Of a DNA stretch of 64,000 bases, positions 25,581 to 32,801 are shown in pieces. Position 1 is the stretch's first letter. Each line of letters begins with the position of its first letter. A model generated the notes under the pieces. It was not told where the DNA came from, searched no databases, and was given only the letters and a program-made list of their open reading frames with translations. The translations under genes were made by a program, and so were the position numbers. This stretch comes from Streptomyces sp. Je 1-79 (GTDB lineage Bacteria > Actinomycetota > Actinomycetes > Streptomycetales > Streptomycetaceae): the NCBI RefSeq assembly GCF_025195125.1, contig NZ_JAMGSL010000013.1, positions 155,583 through 219,582 of the forward strand. Direction: 5' to 3'.

Positions 25581-25598
25581 CCCGCGGGACGTCACGGA

Positions 25599-25648
25599 CG
25601 TACGACGAGACCGGCCGGTGCGAGGGCACCGGCCGGTCTCGTCGTACG
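25599..25648. terminator. Very strong bidirectional terminator
   Basis: Perfect 23-bp stem (25599-25621 with 25626-25648; arm begins CGTACGACGAGACC) and loop GAGG, between convergent genes. Confidence 0.9.
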
Positions 25649-25653
25649 AGGCG

Positions 25654-26097
25654 TCAGCCGCAGTGGAAGTAGCCGTGCGCCGGGGCACGGCCCTGCGACA
25701 GCTCGTGACCGTTCGCGCCCCAGAGCGTGCCCTCGGTGAAGATGCACTTGCCCTTGCCGTACACCTTCACGGGGCCGGCGTAGTACTGGTAGTGGCCCGG
25801 GTCGCCCTTGAGCTCGGTGTCCGTGCCGAGCGAGAGCGCCATCCGCGTCTTCACGCCGTAGAGGGAGCCCTGCTTGACGAGCGCGGCGCAGTTGTAGGTG
25901 CCGTCCCAGTAGAGGTACGTCGTGCCGATGCGCTCACCGGTGCCGTAGGCGGTGTGCGGGATCGAGTCGATCAGGGTGCCGTTGCAGCCGTAGCCTCCGG
26001 CGGCGGCGGGGCCCGCCGTGGCGACGGGGGCGACGACGCCGACGCCGACCAGCACGGCCGCGGACGCCAGGATGCGGCCGATCTTCTTCATCACCAT
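25654..26097 (-). CDS. Small secreted protein, unknown function
   Basis: A 147-residue exported protein. The signal peptide is MVMKKIGRILASAAVLVGVG with cleavage near AGPAAAG. The mature part is about 115 residues, beta-rich, aromatic-rich and with four cysteines (YGCNG, YNCAA, GKCIF, YFHCG), enough for two disulphides. The start at 26097 has AAAGGA 8 nt upstream; ATG 26091 is also possible. It is the last gene of a run of small secreted proteins on this strand, 70 bp after the lipoprotein, and probably belongs to the same accessory unit. I do not recognise the fold. Confidence 0.65.
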   Translation of the reverse strand: MVMKKIGRILASAAVLVGVGVVAPVATAGPAAAGGYGCNGTLIDSIPHTAYGTGERIGTTYLYWDGTYNCAALVKQGSLYGVKTRMALSLGTDTELKGDPGHYQYYAGPVKVYGKGKCIFTEGTLWGANGHELSQGRAPAHGYFHCG

Positions 26098-26167
26098 GAT
26101 GAGGGTCCTTTCACGTGAGTATGGGGAGGGTGACGCGCGGGACGGTGCGCAGCCGTCCGCCGGGCCG

Positions 26168-27139
26168 TCAGCCCTTGTGTGACAGCAGCTCGTTCGCCTT
26201 GGAGAGGGCGGACTTCCAGGTGTCGCGGGCCGCCGACAGCGCCGTGATGTTCTTCTCGATGAGCTTGTTCTGGTGCTCGGCCTCGACGGCCGAGTGGACC
26301 CGGACGTAGTCCACCTTCTGCTTGCACCGGACGTCCGCCGAGGCGACCGTGATCTCCCGCGGCTTGGCGGTTCCGGCGGCGTCGCTGTCCTTGCTCCCGT
26401 CGCCGCCCTCGCCGGCGGTCCAGGCCGGATCGCCCGCGGCGGCCAGCGGGTCGGTGTAGTGGTAGCCCGACTCCTTCATGCACGCGGACCAGCGCTGGTT
26501 GAGGCCGCTGACGCGCGGGTCGTTGCCCGCCTGCTTCGACGCCTGGAGGTTCACCTTGTTGAAGGTGGCGTCGAGCTCGGAGATACCACCGAGGCCCACC
26601 TTGCGGCGGGTCTCACCGAGGCAACCGCCCTCGGGAACGTCCTTGCCGTTGACCGACGAAGGACCTTCGCCCTTGTAGAGGGTCATCGCGGCGGGCGAGA
26701 CGTTCGCGTAGTGCGCGCGCTGCTTCGCGGTCTCCCGCTCCGCCTGAGGTGCCGTCATGCCCTTGGGAAGCGGCGGGTGGTAGCCGAAGACGGCCACCGA
26801 CTCGAGGTCGGTCACGCCGTACAGGCGGGCGTTGGTGTTCAGGTTCCGCGGGGTCGGCGGCAGGGGCGTCGGCCAGTCGAAGCCGTACTGCTTCATGCAG
26901 TCGCCCGCCAGCGTGGCGACGGCCTGACTGAGGACCTGCCGCTCCTGCGCGGTGACGGTGTACGAATCGACCGGCAGGCTGATGGCGACGCCGCCCCAGG
27001 TCTTGGACGCCTGCGCCTTGTACGGCTGTACGGCGCCGGCGTCGACCTGGGGCTTCTCGTCGGACGAGCACCCCACGGCCGTCCAGGCGAGAGCGGCGAC
27101 GAGCAGCAGCCCGCCGGTTCTGTTGCGTGTGTTCATCAT
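26168..27139 (-). CDS. Lipoprotein coupled to the I36 inhibitor gene
   Basis: A 323-residue lipoprotein. The signal MMNTRNRTGGLLLVAALAW ends in lipobox TAVGC. The mature protein is mainly helical and repeats a pattern around conserved cysteines: DCMKQYGFDW and, later, ACMKESGYHY, with GGCLGETRR between. That is a duplicated small domain seen in many Streptomyces lipoproteins of unknown role. The ATG overlaps the stop of the upstream inhibitor gene (ATGA), so the two are translated together. Lipid attachment would keep it at the membrane while the inhibitor is secreted. Confidence 0.7.
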   Translation of the reverse strand: MMNTRNRTGGLLLVAALAWTAVGCSSDEKPQVDAGAVQPYKAQASKTWGGVAISLPVDSYTVTAQERQVLSQAVATLAGDCMKQYGFDWPTPLPPTPRNLNTNARLYGVTDLESVAVFGYHPPLPKGMTAPQAERETAKQRAHYANVSPAAMTLYKGEGPSSVNGKDVPEGGCLGETRRKVGLGGISELDATFNKVNLQASKQAGNDPRVSGLNQRWSACMKESGYHYTDPLAAAGDPAWTAGEGGDGSKDSDAAGTAKPREITVASADVRCKQKVDYVRVHSAVEAEHQNKLIEKNITALSAARDTWKSALSKANELLSHKG

Positions 27140-27552
27140 CCGGGGCAGTAGGCGTTGTTCTCGAAGCAGTGGGAGGAGATCGCGTTGTCGTCGCTGAAGA
27201 CCGCCATGTCCCACAGCTCCAGGCCGGGGTCGGCGTGTGTTCTGGAGCCCGTGTAGTTCTGGCCGGTGTAGACGTCGATGGCGTTGACGAAGTCGCGGTT
27301 CCTGACCGACGAGACCGTGTTGTCGATCAGCACGGAGGTGCCGTAGTAGGTCGACCCGTTGTAGTTGGTCTTGCTGTACAGCGTGTCGTAGATGTTGCCC
27401 GTGAAGTCCGCGTAGCGGTACAGGCAGATCTCGCCGCCGTTGCTGGTCTCGCAGGAGCCGTTGTAGCTTCCGGCGCTGGCGGTTCCGGTGGCACCGGCGA
27501 TGAGCGCGCCGGCGGCGGCCAGGACGGCGGCGGCCTTCGTGAAGTTCTTCAT
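27136..27552 (-). CDS. Peptidase inhibitor I36-type secreted protein, copy 3
   Basis: A 138-residue exported protein. The signal peptide MKNFTKAAAVLAAAGALIAG is cut near TASAG, and the mature part is about 110 residues. The sequence GGEICLYRYADFTGNIYDTL, aromatic-Gly repeats of Greek-key type, and cysteines at both ends fit the I36 family (Streptomyces metalloproteinase inhibitor SMPI, a beta/gamma-crystallin fold). It is about two-thirds identical to the next gene upstream, so the two are recent tandem duplicates. The ribosome site is GAGGATCC. Whether it inhibits a protease is untested. Confidence 0.8.
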   Translation of the reverse strand: MKNFTKAAAVLAAAGALIAGATGTASAGSYNGSCETSNGGEICLYRYADFTGNIYDTLYSKTNYNGSTYYGTSVLIDNTVSSVRNRDFVNAIDVYTGQNYTGSRTHADPGLELWDMAVFSDDNAISSHCFENNAYCPG

Positions 27553-27579
27553 GGTGGATCCTCGGTGGTGGGGGGCGGG

Positions 27580-28002
27580 TCAGGCCGGGCAGTAGGCGTT
27601 GCTGCTGAAGCAGTGGGAGGAGACCGCGTTGTCGGTGGCTCCGTCCCAGAACCACGACATGTCCTCGAGGTCCAGACCGGCGTCGGCGTGCACGCGCAGA
27701 CCGGTGTAGTTCTGGCCGGTGTAGACATCGATGTCGTTGACGTAGTCGCGGTTCTTGACCGAGGAGACGGTGTTGTCGAGCAGCACGGAGGTGCCGAAGT
27801 AGGTGGAGCCGTTGTAGTTGGTCTTGCTGTAGATCGTGTCGTAGAGCGCGCCGCCGAAGTCGGCGTAGCGGTAGAGACAGATCTCGCCACCGGCGCTCTC
27901 GCAGGAGCCGTTGTAGCTTCCGGCGCTGGCGGTTCCGGTGGCACCGGCGATCAGGGCGCCGGCGGCGGCCAGGACGGCGGCGGCCTTCTTGAGGTTCTTC
28001 AT
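27580..28002 (-). CDS. Peptidase inhibitor I36-type secreted protein, copy 2
   Basis: A 140-residue exported protein with the same design as its neighbours: signal peptide MKNLKKAAAVLAAAGAL, then a crystallin-like domain with SYNGSCESAGGEICLYRYAD, KTNYNGSTYFGTSVLLDN, IDVYTGQNYTG, and the closing CFSSNAYCP. A perfect AGGAGG precedes the ATG at 28002. Only 27 bp separate it from copy 3 and 17 bp from copy 1. Sequence conservation among copies is highest in the core strands and lowest in the loop before the last cysteines (here WFWDGATDN), which would fit different protease targets. Confidence 0.82.
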   Translation of the reverse strand: MKNLKKAAAVLAAAGALIAGATGTASAGSYNGSCESAGGEICLYRYADFGGALYDTIYSKTNYNGSTYFGTSVLLDNTVSSVKNRDYVNDIDVYTGQNYTGLRVHADAGLDLEDMSWFWDGATDNAVSSHCFSSNAYCPA

Positions 28003-28019
28003 GGGGGATCCTCCTGGGG

Positions 28020-28421
28020 TCAGATCGGGCAGTAGGCGTTGCTGCTGAAGCAGTGCGAGGAGGCCATGTCCTCGCCGTAGCGGAGCCACAGACCGGCCGG
28101 GAGGTACTCCAGGGTGCCGGTGTAGTTCTTGCCGCTGTAGAACCCGACGTTGTTGACCATGTCCATGTTCTTCGCCGACGACAGGGTGTTGTCGATCAGC
28201 GTGGACGAGCCGTAGTACGTCGAGCCGTCGTAGTTGGTCTTGCTGTACAGCGTGTCGTACAGCCCGCCCGCGAACTCGTAGTTGCGGTAGAGGCAGATCT
28301 CGCCCCCGCCGGCGCTCTCGCAGGAGCCGTTGTAGCTACCGGCGTTGGCCGTGCCCGCGCTGCCGACGAGCAGGGCGCCCACGGCTGCCGCGGACAGGGC
28401 GATGCCCCTCATTTTTGGCAT
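28020..28421 (-). CDS. Peptidase inhibitor I36-type secreted protein, copy 1
   Basis: A 133-residue exported protein, first of the tandem trio. The signal peptide starts MPKMRGIALSAAAVG. The mature domain keeps SYNGSCESAGGGEICLYRN, KTNYDGSTYYGSSTLIDN and the final SSHCFSSNAYCP, but is more diverged than copies 2 and 3 (GFYSGKNYTG, LEYLPAGLWLRYGED). The ATG at 28421 has AAGGATG at a usable distance. The unit has its own upstream region, AT-rich, shared with the divergent ABC exporter operon. Confidence 0.8.
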   Translation of the reverse strand: MPKMRGIALSAAAVGALLVGSAGTANAGSYNGSCESAGGGEICLYRNYEFAGGLYDTLYSKTNYDGSTYYGSSTLIDNTLSSAKNMDMVNNVGFYSGKNYTGTLEYLPAGLWLRYGEDMASSHCFSSNAYCPI

Positions 28422-28605
28422 GAACTCATCCTTCCGATGGTCAGCGGTCGAGTAGATCAGTCGACAAACCAGCACCTCAAGGCCTTGATCACGCCAAGTT
28501 GGCTGGAAATAAAATGTGTTGACGGCGCCCTTCGTTCAGTGATCAACTGGCGGGCGCTTTCCATCTGACGGTGGATCAATCACGTTCCAAAAGCGGGGAG
28601 TCGGC
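28422..28605. promoter_or_regulatory. Divergent AT-rich promoter region, inhibitors versus ABC exporter
   Basis: A 184-bp gap with an unusually AT-rich core (GGAAATAAAATGTGTTGACGG near 28503). TTGACGG is a possible -35 for the plus-strand exporter operon. Because the two units share it, co-regulation is possible. No operator motif is recognised. Confidence 0.4.
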
Positions 28606-30021
28606 GTGTCGGACGAAGGTCGACGGGGCGGCATCGCGCGTCGGCGCAGGGCGGTGACGGCCCTCGCGGTCGGCGCGTTCGCGCTCTCCGGGGCAGGCCT
28701 GTGGGGCGCGACGTTCGTGCAGTCGCCCGCGCAGGCAGCGGCGGAGGCCGCACCGCCCGAGCCGGATGTCCTGACGGCCTCGGTCGAGCGCAGGATCCTC
28801 TCCGACACGGTCGTGACCCGAGGGACGGTCTCCGCCTCGCAGACCGTCGACATCGCCCCCGCGGCCTCCGCGGCCGAGGGCGGCAAGCCGGTCGTCACCA
28901 AGGTGCTGGTCCAGGCCGGCGGGACCTTCAGAGCCGGCCGGGTCCTCATGGAGATATCCGGCCGGCCGGTGTTCGTCCTGCCCGGCACGCTGCCGGTGTA
29001 CCGGGACCTCAAGCCCGGCGCCCACGGCGAGGACGTGAGGCAGCTGCAGAAGGCCCTGACCGGCCTCGGGCACGGCACGGGCGGCGACAGGAAGGGCGAG
29101 TTCGGCCCCGGCACCAAGGCCGCCGTGACCGCCTTCTACGCCTCCATCGGCTACGACCCCGTCCTCGTCGGCGGCGAGGGCGGCGAGGGCGGCGATCCCG
29201 TCGAGGCGGCCCGCGGCCAGGTGAAGGCGGCCGAGCGCGCCCTCGCCGGGCTGACGTCGGGCGCGGCCGAGAAGGAGGCGTCCGGCGACCAGCTGACCTA
29301 CGCCCGCGAGGACCTGGCCGACGCGCGACAGAAGCTGGCCGACGCGGAAGCCGTGTCCGGCCCCATGGTCCCCGCGTCCGAGGTCGCCTACCTGTCCGCC
29401 TTCCCGGCCCGCGTCGACGTGGTCTCCGCCAGGGTCGGCGGCGACGTCGGCGAGAAGCCCATGACCGTCTCGGCCGGACGGCTCGTGGTGAAGGGCTCGC
29501 TCGCCGCACACGAGAAGGGCCTCGTGCGGGCCGGCCAGAAGGTACGGATCCTCTCCGAGGCCACCGGCGTGGAGGCCACCGGCGTCGTCGCCTCGGTCTC
29601 CGAGGCGCCCGTCGCGGCCGGGGGCGGCACGGACGGCGAGACGCCGCAGGGGCAGGGGTACGCCCTCGAAGTGAGCCCGGACAAGGCCCTGCCGGCCACC
29701 CTCGCGGGCCAGGACGTACGGCTCACGGTGGAAGCGGCGACCTCGGACGGCAAGGTGCTCGTGGTCCCGGTCTCCGCCGTGTCGGCCGGTGCCGACTCCC
29801 GTACCACCGTGACCGTCCTCGGGAAGGACGGCACGCGCCGCCGTGTCGAGGTCCGCCCGGGCACCTCCGGAGACGGCTACGTGGAGGTGTCCCCCGTGGC
29901 CGGGACGCTCGCCGAGAAGGAGCTCGTCATCGTCGGTGCCGGCGCGGTCACCGGCGGCGGTGCCGGTGACGGCTCCCTCGGGACCGGTGCCGTTCCGGAG
30001 GCTCCGGGGACCCAGAGGTGA
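28606..30021 (+). CDS. Membrane-fusion (HlyD-like) protein with peptidoglycan-binding domain
   Basis: A 471-residue exported periplasm-side adaptor of an ABC exporter. It has an N-terminal membrane anchor (about 16-45), a lipoyl/beta-barrel part starting TVVTRGTVSASQTVDIAP, and an inserted peptidoglycan-binding domain (about 125-180, LKPGAHGEDVRQLQKALTGL). A short helical hairpin (about 200-250) precedes the distal barrel and a Gly-rich tail. This architecture is typical of Gram-positive MacA-like partners. GTG 28606 follows GGGGAG. Its stop overlaps the ATPase start (GTGA at 30018). The exporter may move peptides or drugs. Confidence 0.85.
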   Translation: MSDEGRRGGIARRRRAVTALAVGAFALSGAGLWGATFVQSPAQAAAEAAPPEPDVLTASVERRILSDTVVTRGTVSASQTVDIAPAASAAEGGKPVVTKVLVQAGGTFRAGRVLMEISGRPVFVLPGTLPVYRDLKPGAHGEDVRQLQKALTGLGHGTGGDRKGEFGPGTKAAVTAFYASIGYDPVLVGGEGGEGGDPVEAARGQVKAAERALAGLTSGAAEKEASGDQLTYAREDLADARQKLADAEAVSGPMVPASEVAYLSAFPARVDVVSARVGGDVGEKPMTVSAGRLVVKGSLAAHEKGLVRAGQKVRILSEATGVEATGVVASVSEAPVAAGGGTDGETPQGQGYALEVSPDKALPATLAGQDVRLTVEAATSDGKVLVVPVSAVSAGADSRTTVTVLGKDGTRRRVEVRPGTSGDGYVEVSPVAGTLAEKELVIVGAGAVTGGGAGDGSLGTGAVPEAPGTQR

Positions 30022-30746
30022 CCGAGACCTCCCGGGGCGCGTCGGATACGCCGACCGCCCCCGACGACGTGCCCGTCATCGACTTCCGCGGCACGTCCCT
30101 CACCTACCCGGGAACGCCCCCGGTCGAGGCTCTGCGCCCCTTCGACCTCACCATCCACCGCGGTGACTACCTGACGGTCGTCGGGCCGTCGGGCTCCGGC
30201 AAGTCGACGTTCCTCAACATCGCGGGACTCCTCGACCGGCCGACCGGCGGCACCTACCGGCTCGACGGCATCGACACCGCCGGACTCCGCGACAGCGAGC
30301 GCGCCGGAGTGCGCGGCAGCCGCATCGGGTTCGTCTTCCAGAGCTTCCATCTCCTGCCCCACCGGTCCTCGCTGGAGAACGTCATGCTGTCCATGACGTA
30401 CAACGGCGTGCCGCGGGCCGAGCGGGTCACCCGGGCGCGCGAGGCGCTCGTCCGCGTCGGTCTCGGCCACCGCGTCGACGCCGTGCCCACGCGTATGTCC
30501 GGTGGAGAGCGCCAACGCGTCGCCATCGCACGGGCCCTGGTGAGCAGGCCGTCACTGCTGCTGTGCGACGAGCCGACCGGCAACCTCGACACGACCACCG
30601 CGCAGCAGATCCTCGGACTGCTCGACGCACTCCACGCGGACGGCATCACCCTGATCGTCATCACGCACGACCCCGAGGTCGCCGCCCGGGGCAGGCGCAC
30701 CCTGACGATCCGGGACGGCCTGCTGCGCGAACGGACCCCGGCGTGA
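30018..30746 (+). CDS. MacB-type ABC transporter ATP-binding protein
   Basis: A 242-residue ATPase. Walker A is GPSGSGKST, the Q-loop FVFQSFHLLP, the signature MSGGERQRVAIARAL, Walker B LLLCDEPTGNLD and the switch His ITHDPE. The LolD/MacB subgroup is indicated by DEPTGNLD and by the neighbours. GTG 30018 overlaps the adaptor stop, and the GTG of the permease overlaps its own stop, so adaptor, ATPase and permease are co-translated. Confidence 0.93.
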   Translation: MTETSRGASDTPTAPDDVPVIDFRGTSLTYPGTPPVEALRPFDLTIHRGDYLTVVGPSGSGKSTFLNIAGLLDRPTGGTYRLDGIDTAGLRDSERAGVRGSRIGFVFQSFHLLPHRSSLENVMLSMTYNGVPRAERVTRAREALVRVGLGHRVDAVPTRMSGGERQRVAIARALVSRPSLLLCDEPTGNLDTTTAQQILGLLDALHADGITLIVITHDPEVAARGRRTLTIRDGLLRERTPA

Positions 30747-32005
30747 GGCGCCCCACCCGGCTCGGGCTCCCGGGGCTCCGACGGAACCGCGCGGTCCGGA
30801 TCTCCCGGCTCTCCCTGCGTGACCTGCTGTCCGAGGCCACCGCCGGGATGCTCCAGCGGCCCGGCCGCTCGGCCCTGACCGCGCTCGGTACCGTCCTGGG
30901 CGTGGGCGCCTTCGTCGCCGTGCTCGGCCTGACGTCCACCACGTCCCAACAGATCGACGAGCGTTTCAACGAGCTGACGGCGACCGAGGTGACGATCGAG
31001 GACACCGGCGGCGACCAGCCCGAGTACGTGGAGAACGCCTTCCCGAAGGACGCCGACGCGCGCATCGAGCGGCTGAACGGGGTGCGCGACGCGGGCGTGT
31101 ACTGGACGGTGCGGCTACCGGAGGGGCAGGGCGTGCGGTCCGCGCCCGTGGGCGCGGCGGCCGAGGAGGCCCAGAGCCAGATCGTCGCGGCCTCGCCCGG
31201 CGTTCTGGCGGCCGCCGGCCCGCATCTTCAGCAGGGCAGGACGTTCGACGCGTACCACGACCGGGAGGCGCAGCAGGTCGCCGTGGTCGGCTCCGGGCTG
31301 GCGGCGCGGCTGGGCATCACCACGCTGGAGACGGCCCCCGCGGTCTTCATCGACGGAGACGCCTTCACGGTGATCGGCGTCATCGACGAGGTCGACCGGA
31401 AGTCGGACGTACTGCTCTCCGTCGTGGTCCCGCGCACCACCGCCGAGCGCGTCTGGGGCGGGCCGCGGGGCGAGCGCGCCAAGATGCTGATCTCCACGGA
31501 GCTGGGCGCCGCCCAGCAGGTCGCCGGGGAGGCCGCGCTCGCGCTCGATCCCGCGCACCCCGAGTACTTCCAGGCCGTCGCGCCTCCCGACCCCAGGTCG
31601 CTCAGGACGGCGGTCACCTCGGACCTCGACCAGCTCTTCCTGCTCCTCGCGGGCATCTGCCTGCTGATCGGCGCGGTCGGCATCGCCAACACCACGCTCG
31701 TGGCCGTGCTCGAACGGACGGGAGAGATCGGCCTGCGCCGTGCTCTGGGCGCCCGCAGCCGCCACATCACGCTGCAGTTCCTGGCCGAGTCGGGCGCTCT
31801 CGGCACCCTGGGCGGACTGGTCGGCACGACCCTCGGCACCTTCGCCGTGGTCGGGACCTCGATGGCCCGCGAATGGACCCCGGTCATCCATCCCGCCACC
31901 GTGATGGCGGCTCCGGCCATCGGCCTGGTGACCGGCCTCGTCGCCGGCCTGTACCCCGCCTGGCGCGCGAGCCGCATCCAACCGGTGGAGGCCCTGCGGC
32001 GCTAG
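30743..32005 (+). CDS. MacB/FtsX-like ABC transporter permease
   Basis: A 420-residue membrane protein with the MacB layout: TM1 near residues 45-65 (ALGTVLGVGAFVAVLGL), a large extracytoplasmic domain (about 70-290), then three helices (LFLLLAGICLLIGAVGIAN; LGGLVGTTLGTFAVVG; a last one ending LVAGLYPAW). The cytoplasmic coupling loop reads RTGEIGLRRALGA, as in the FtsX domain, and the C-terminus is ASRIQPVEALRR. Such permeases act as mechanotransmitters with adaptor and ATPase. A terminator follows. Cargo is unknown. Confidence 0.9.
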   Translation: MRRPTRLGLPGLRRNRAVRISRLSLRDLLSEATAGMLQRPGRSALTALGTVLGVGAFVAVLGLTSTTSQQIDERFNELTATEVTIEDTGGDQPEYVENAFPKDADARIERLNGVRDAGVYWTVRLPEGQGVRSAPVGAAAEEAQSQIVAASPGVLAAAGPHLQQGRTFDAYHDREAQQVAVVGSGLAARLGITTLETAPAVFIDGDAFTVIGVIDEVDRKSDVLLSVVVPRTTAERVWGGPRGERAKMLISTELGAAQQVAGEAALALDPAHPEYFQAVAPPDPRSLRTAVTSDLDQLFLLLAGICLLIGAVGIANTTLVAVLERTGEIGLRRALGARSRHITLQFLAESGALGTLGGLVGTTLGTFAVVGTSMAREWTPVIHPATVMAAPAIGLVTGLVAGLYPAWRASRIQPVEALRR

Positions 32006-32008
32006 GCC

Positions 32009-32044
32009 TGAGGGGAGCCCCGCCACTGCGCGGGGCTCCCCTCA
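32009..32044. terminator. Terminator between ABC operon and convergent secreted-protein gene
   Basis: 15-bp perfect stem (32009-32023 with 32030-32044; arm TGAGGGGAGCCCCGC) and loop CACTGC. Confidence 0.85.
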
Positions 32045-32073
32045 GTCGGCGACGATGCGCGCCGGTGCCGTGT

Positions 32074-32502
32074 TCAGCAGACCTTGGAGGTCGAGCCGCC
32101 GGTCGAGTTCAGGTAGCCCGTGGCGTGGGTGCAGAAGGCCGCGGTGTCGGCGGCCGGGCCCCAGAGCTCGGAGCGCGTGGTGTTGGTCAGCCGCGCGTCG
32201 CCGTAGTCGTTGCCGGAGTCGGAGTGGTTCACGACGTGGACGTAGAGGTCCCAGTTCGAGTGCGCGCTCCGGAACTGCTGCCACACGTAGATGTAGGCGT
32301 AGTTGTATCCACAGCCGTAGTACTGCTTGACCGACGCGGCGTCCATGCCGCCGATCTGGATCACCCGGGTGGAGCCGACCTGAGACACGTTGGCGCAGCC
32401 GGAGGGGGTGCTGGCGGCGGCGGAGGGGGCATTGACGAGGGAGAGACCGGCTATCGCGGTGAGAGCACCGAGAGTCGAGGCGGCCTTCTTTGCAAAGTTC
32501 AT
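32074..32502 (-). CDS. Small secreted cysteine-containing protein, unknown
   Basis: A 142-residue exported protein: signal peptide MNFAKKAASTLGALTAIAGL cut near SAAAS, mature part about 110 residues. It has four cysteines (SGCANV, YYGCGY, AFCTHA and a C-terminal SKVC) and many aromatic and Asn residues (YNYAYIYVWQQF). No family is recognised, though the style resembles secreted spore- or hypha-associated proteins. The ATG at 32502 has GGAG 8 nt upstream. It closes the accessory island and is separated from the ABC operon by a bidirectional terminator. Confidence 0.65.
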   Translation of the reverse strand: MNFAKKAASTLGALTAIAGLSLVNAPSAAASTPSGCANVSQVGSTRVIQIGGMDAASVKQYYGCGYNYAYIYVWQQFRSAHSNWDLYVHVVNHSDSGNDYGDARLTNTTRSELWGPAADTAAFCTHATGYLNSTGGSTSKVC

Positions 32503-32541
32503 GGCTGAGCTCCAAGTTAACGGCAGGCGAAGCCCGCTGAA

Positions 32542-32569
32542 GCTATAGCCAATGATCGATCGAAGTAAA
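32542..32569 (-). promoter_or_regulatory. Possible promoter of the small secreted protein
   Basis: Minus-strand TTTACT (32569-32564), 16-nt spacer, TATAGC (32547-32542), 40 bp upstream of the start in a markedly AT-rich stretch. The match to vegetative promoters is partial. Confidence 0.3.
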
Positions 32570-32658
32570 TGATCACGGGTGTGATTGCCGTCACCCTGAT
32601 GGAGGGTCATATCAAGTCTGTGCAAGGCGAGTTGGAAGATCCTGGGTGAATCGGTGCG

Positions 32659-32722
32659 GAGCCGCGGACGTACGGCGCGGTGGCCGGGGCTCCACCGAGC
32701 CGCGGACGTACGGCGCGGTGGC
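32659..32722. repeat. Two 26-bp direct repeats
   Basis: GAGCCGCGGACGTACGGCGC plus GGTGGC at 32659-32684 and again at 32697-32722, 12 bp apart, in the 299-bp gap between the secreted protein and the next LCP gene. Confidence 0.85.
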
Positions 32723-32755
32723 GAGCCGGCGCCGCCGGGGGCGCTCCACGCGAAA

Positions 32756-32781
32756 CGGCCGGACCCCGAAGGGCCCGGCCG
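32756..32781 (-). terminator. Terminator of the LCP gene at 32802
   Basis: Stem CGGCCGGACCC / GGGCCCGGCCG (11 positions with one A-C mismatch) and loop CGAA, 20 bp beyond the stop. Confidence 0.7.
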
Positions 32782-32801
32782 TGATCGTGTGACGCCGTCG
32801 G

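Noticed and set aside
22968..25688. A 906-residue fusion of the LCP protein with an N-terminal extension
   Set aside because: The extra N-terminal 400 residues are antisense to the GT2 gene and have no ribosome site; the LCP start at 24464 gives a normal protein.
25654..32502. Prophage or transposon at the accessory island
   Set aside because: No integrase, transposase, terminal inverted repeats or phage structural gene was seen; gene overlap and GC content look native, so only lineage-specific status is suggested.
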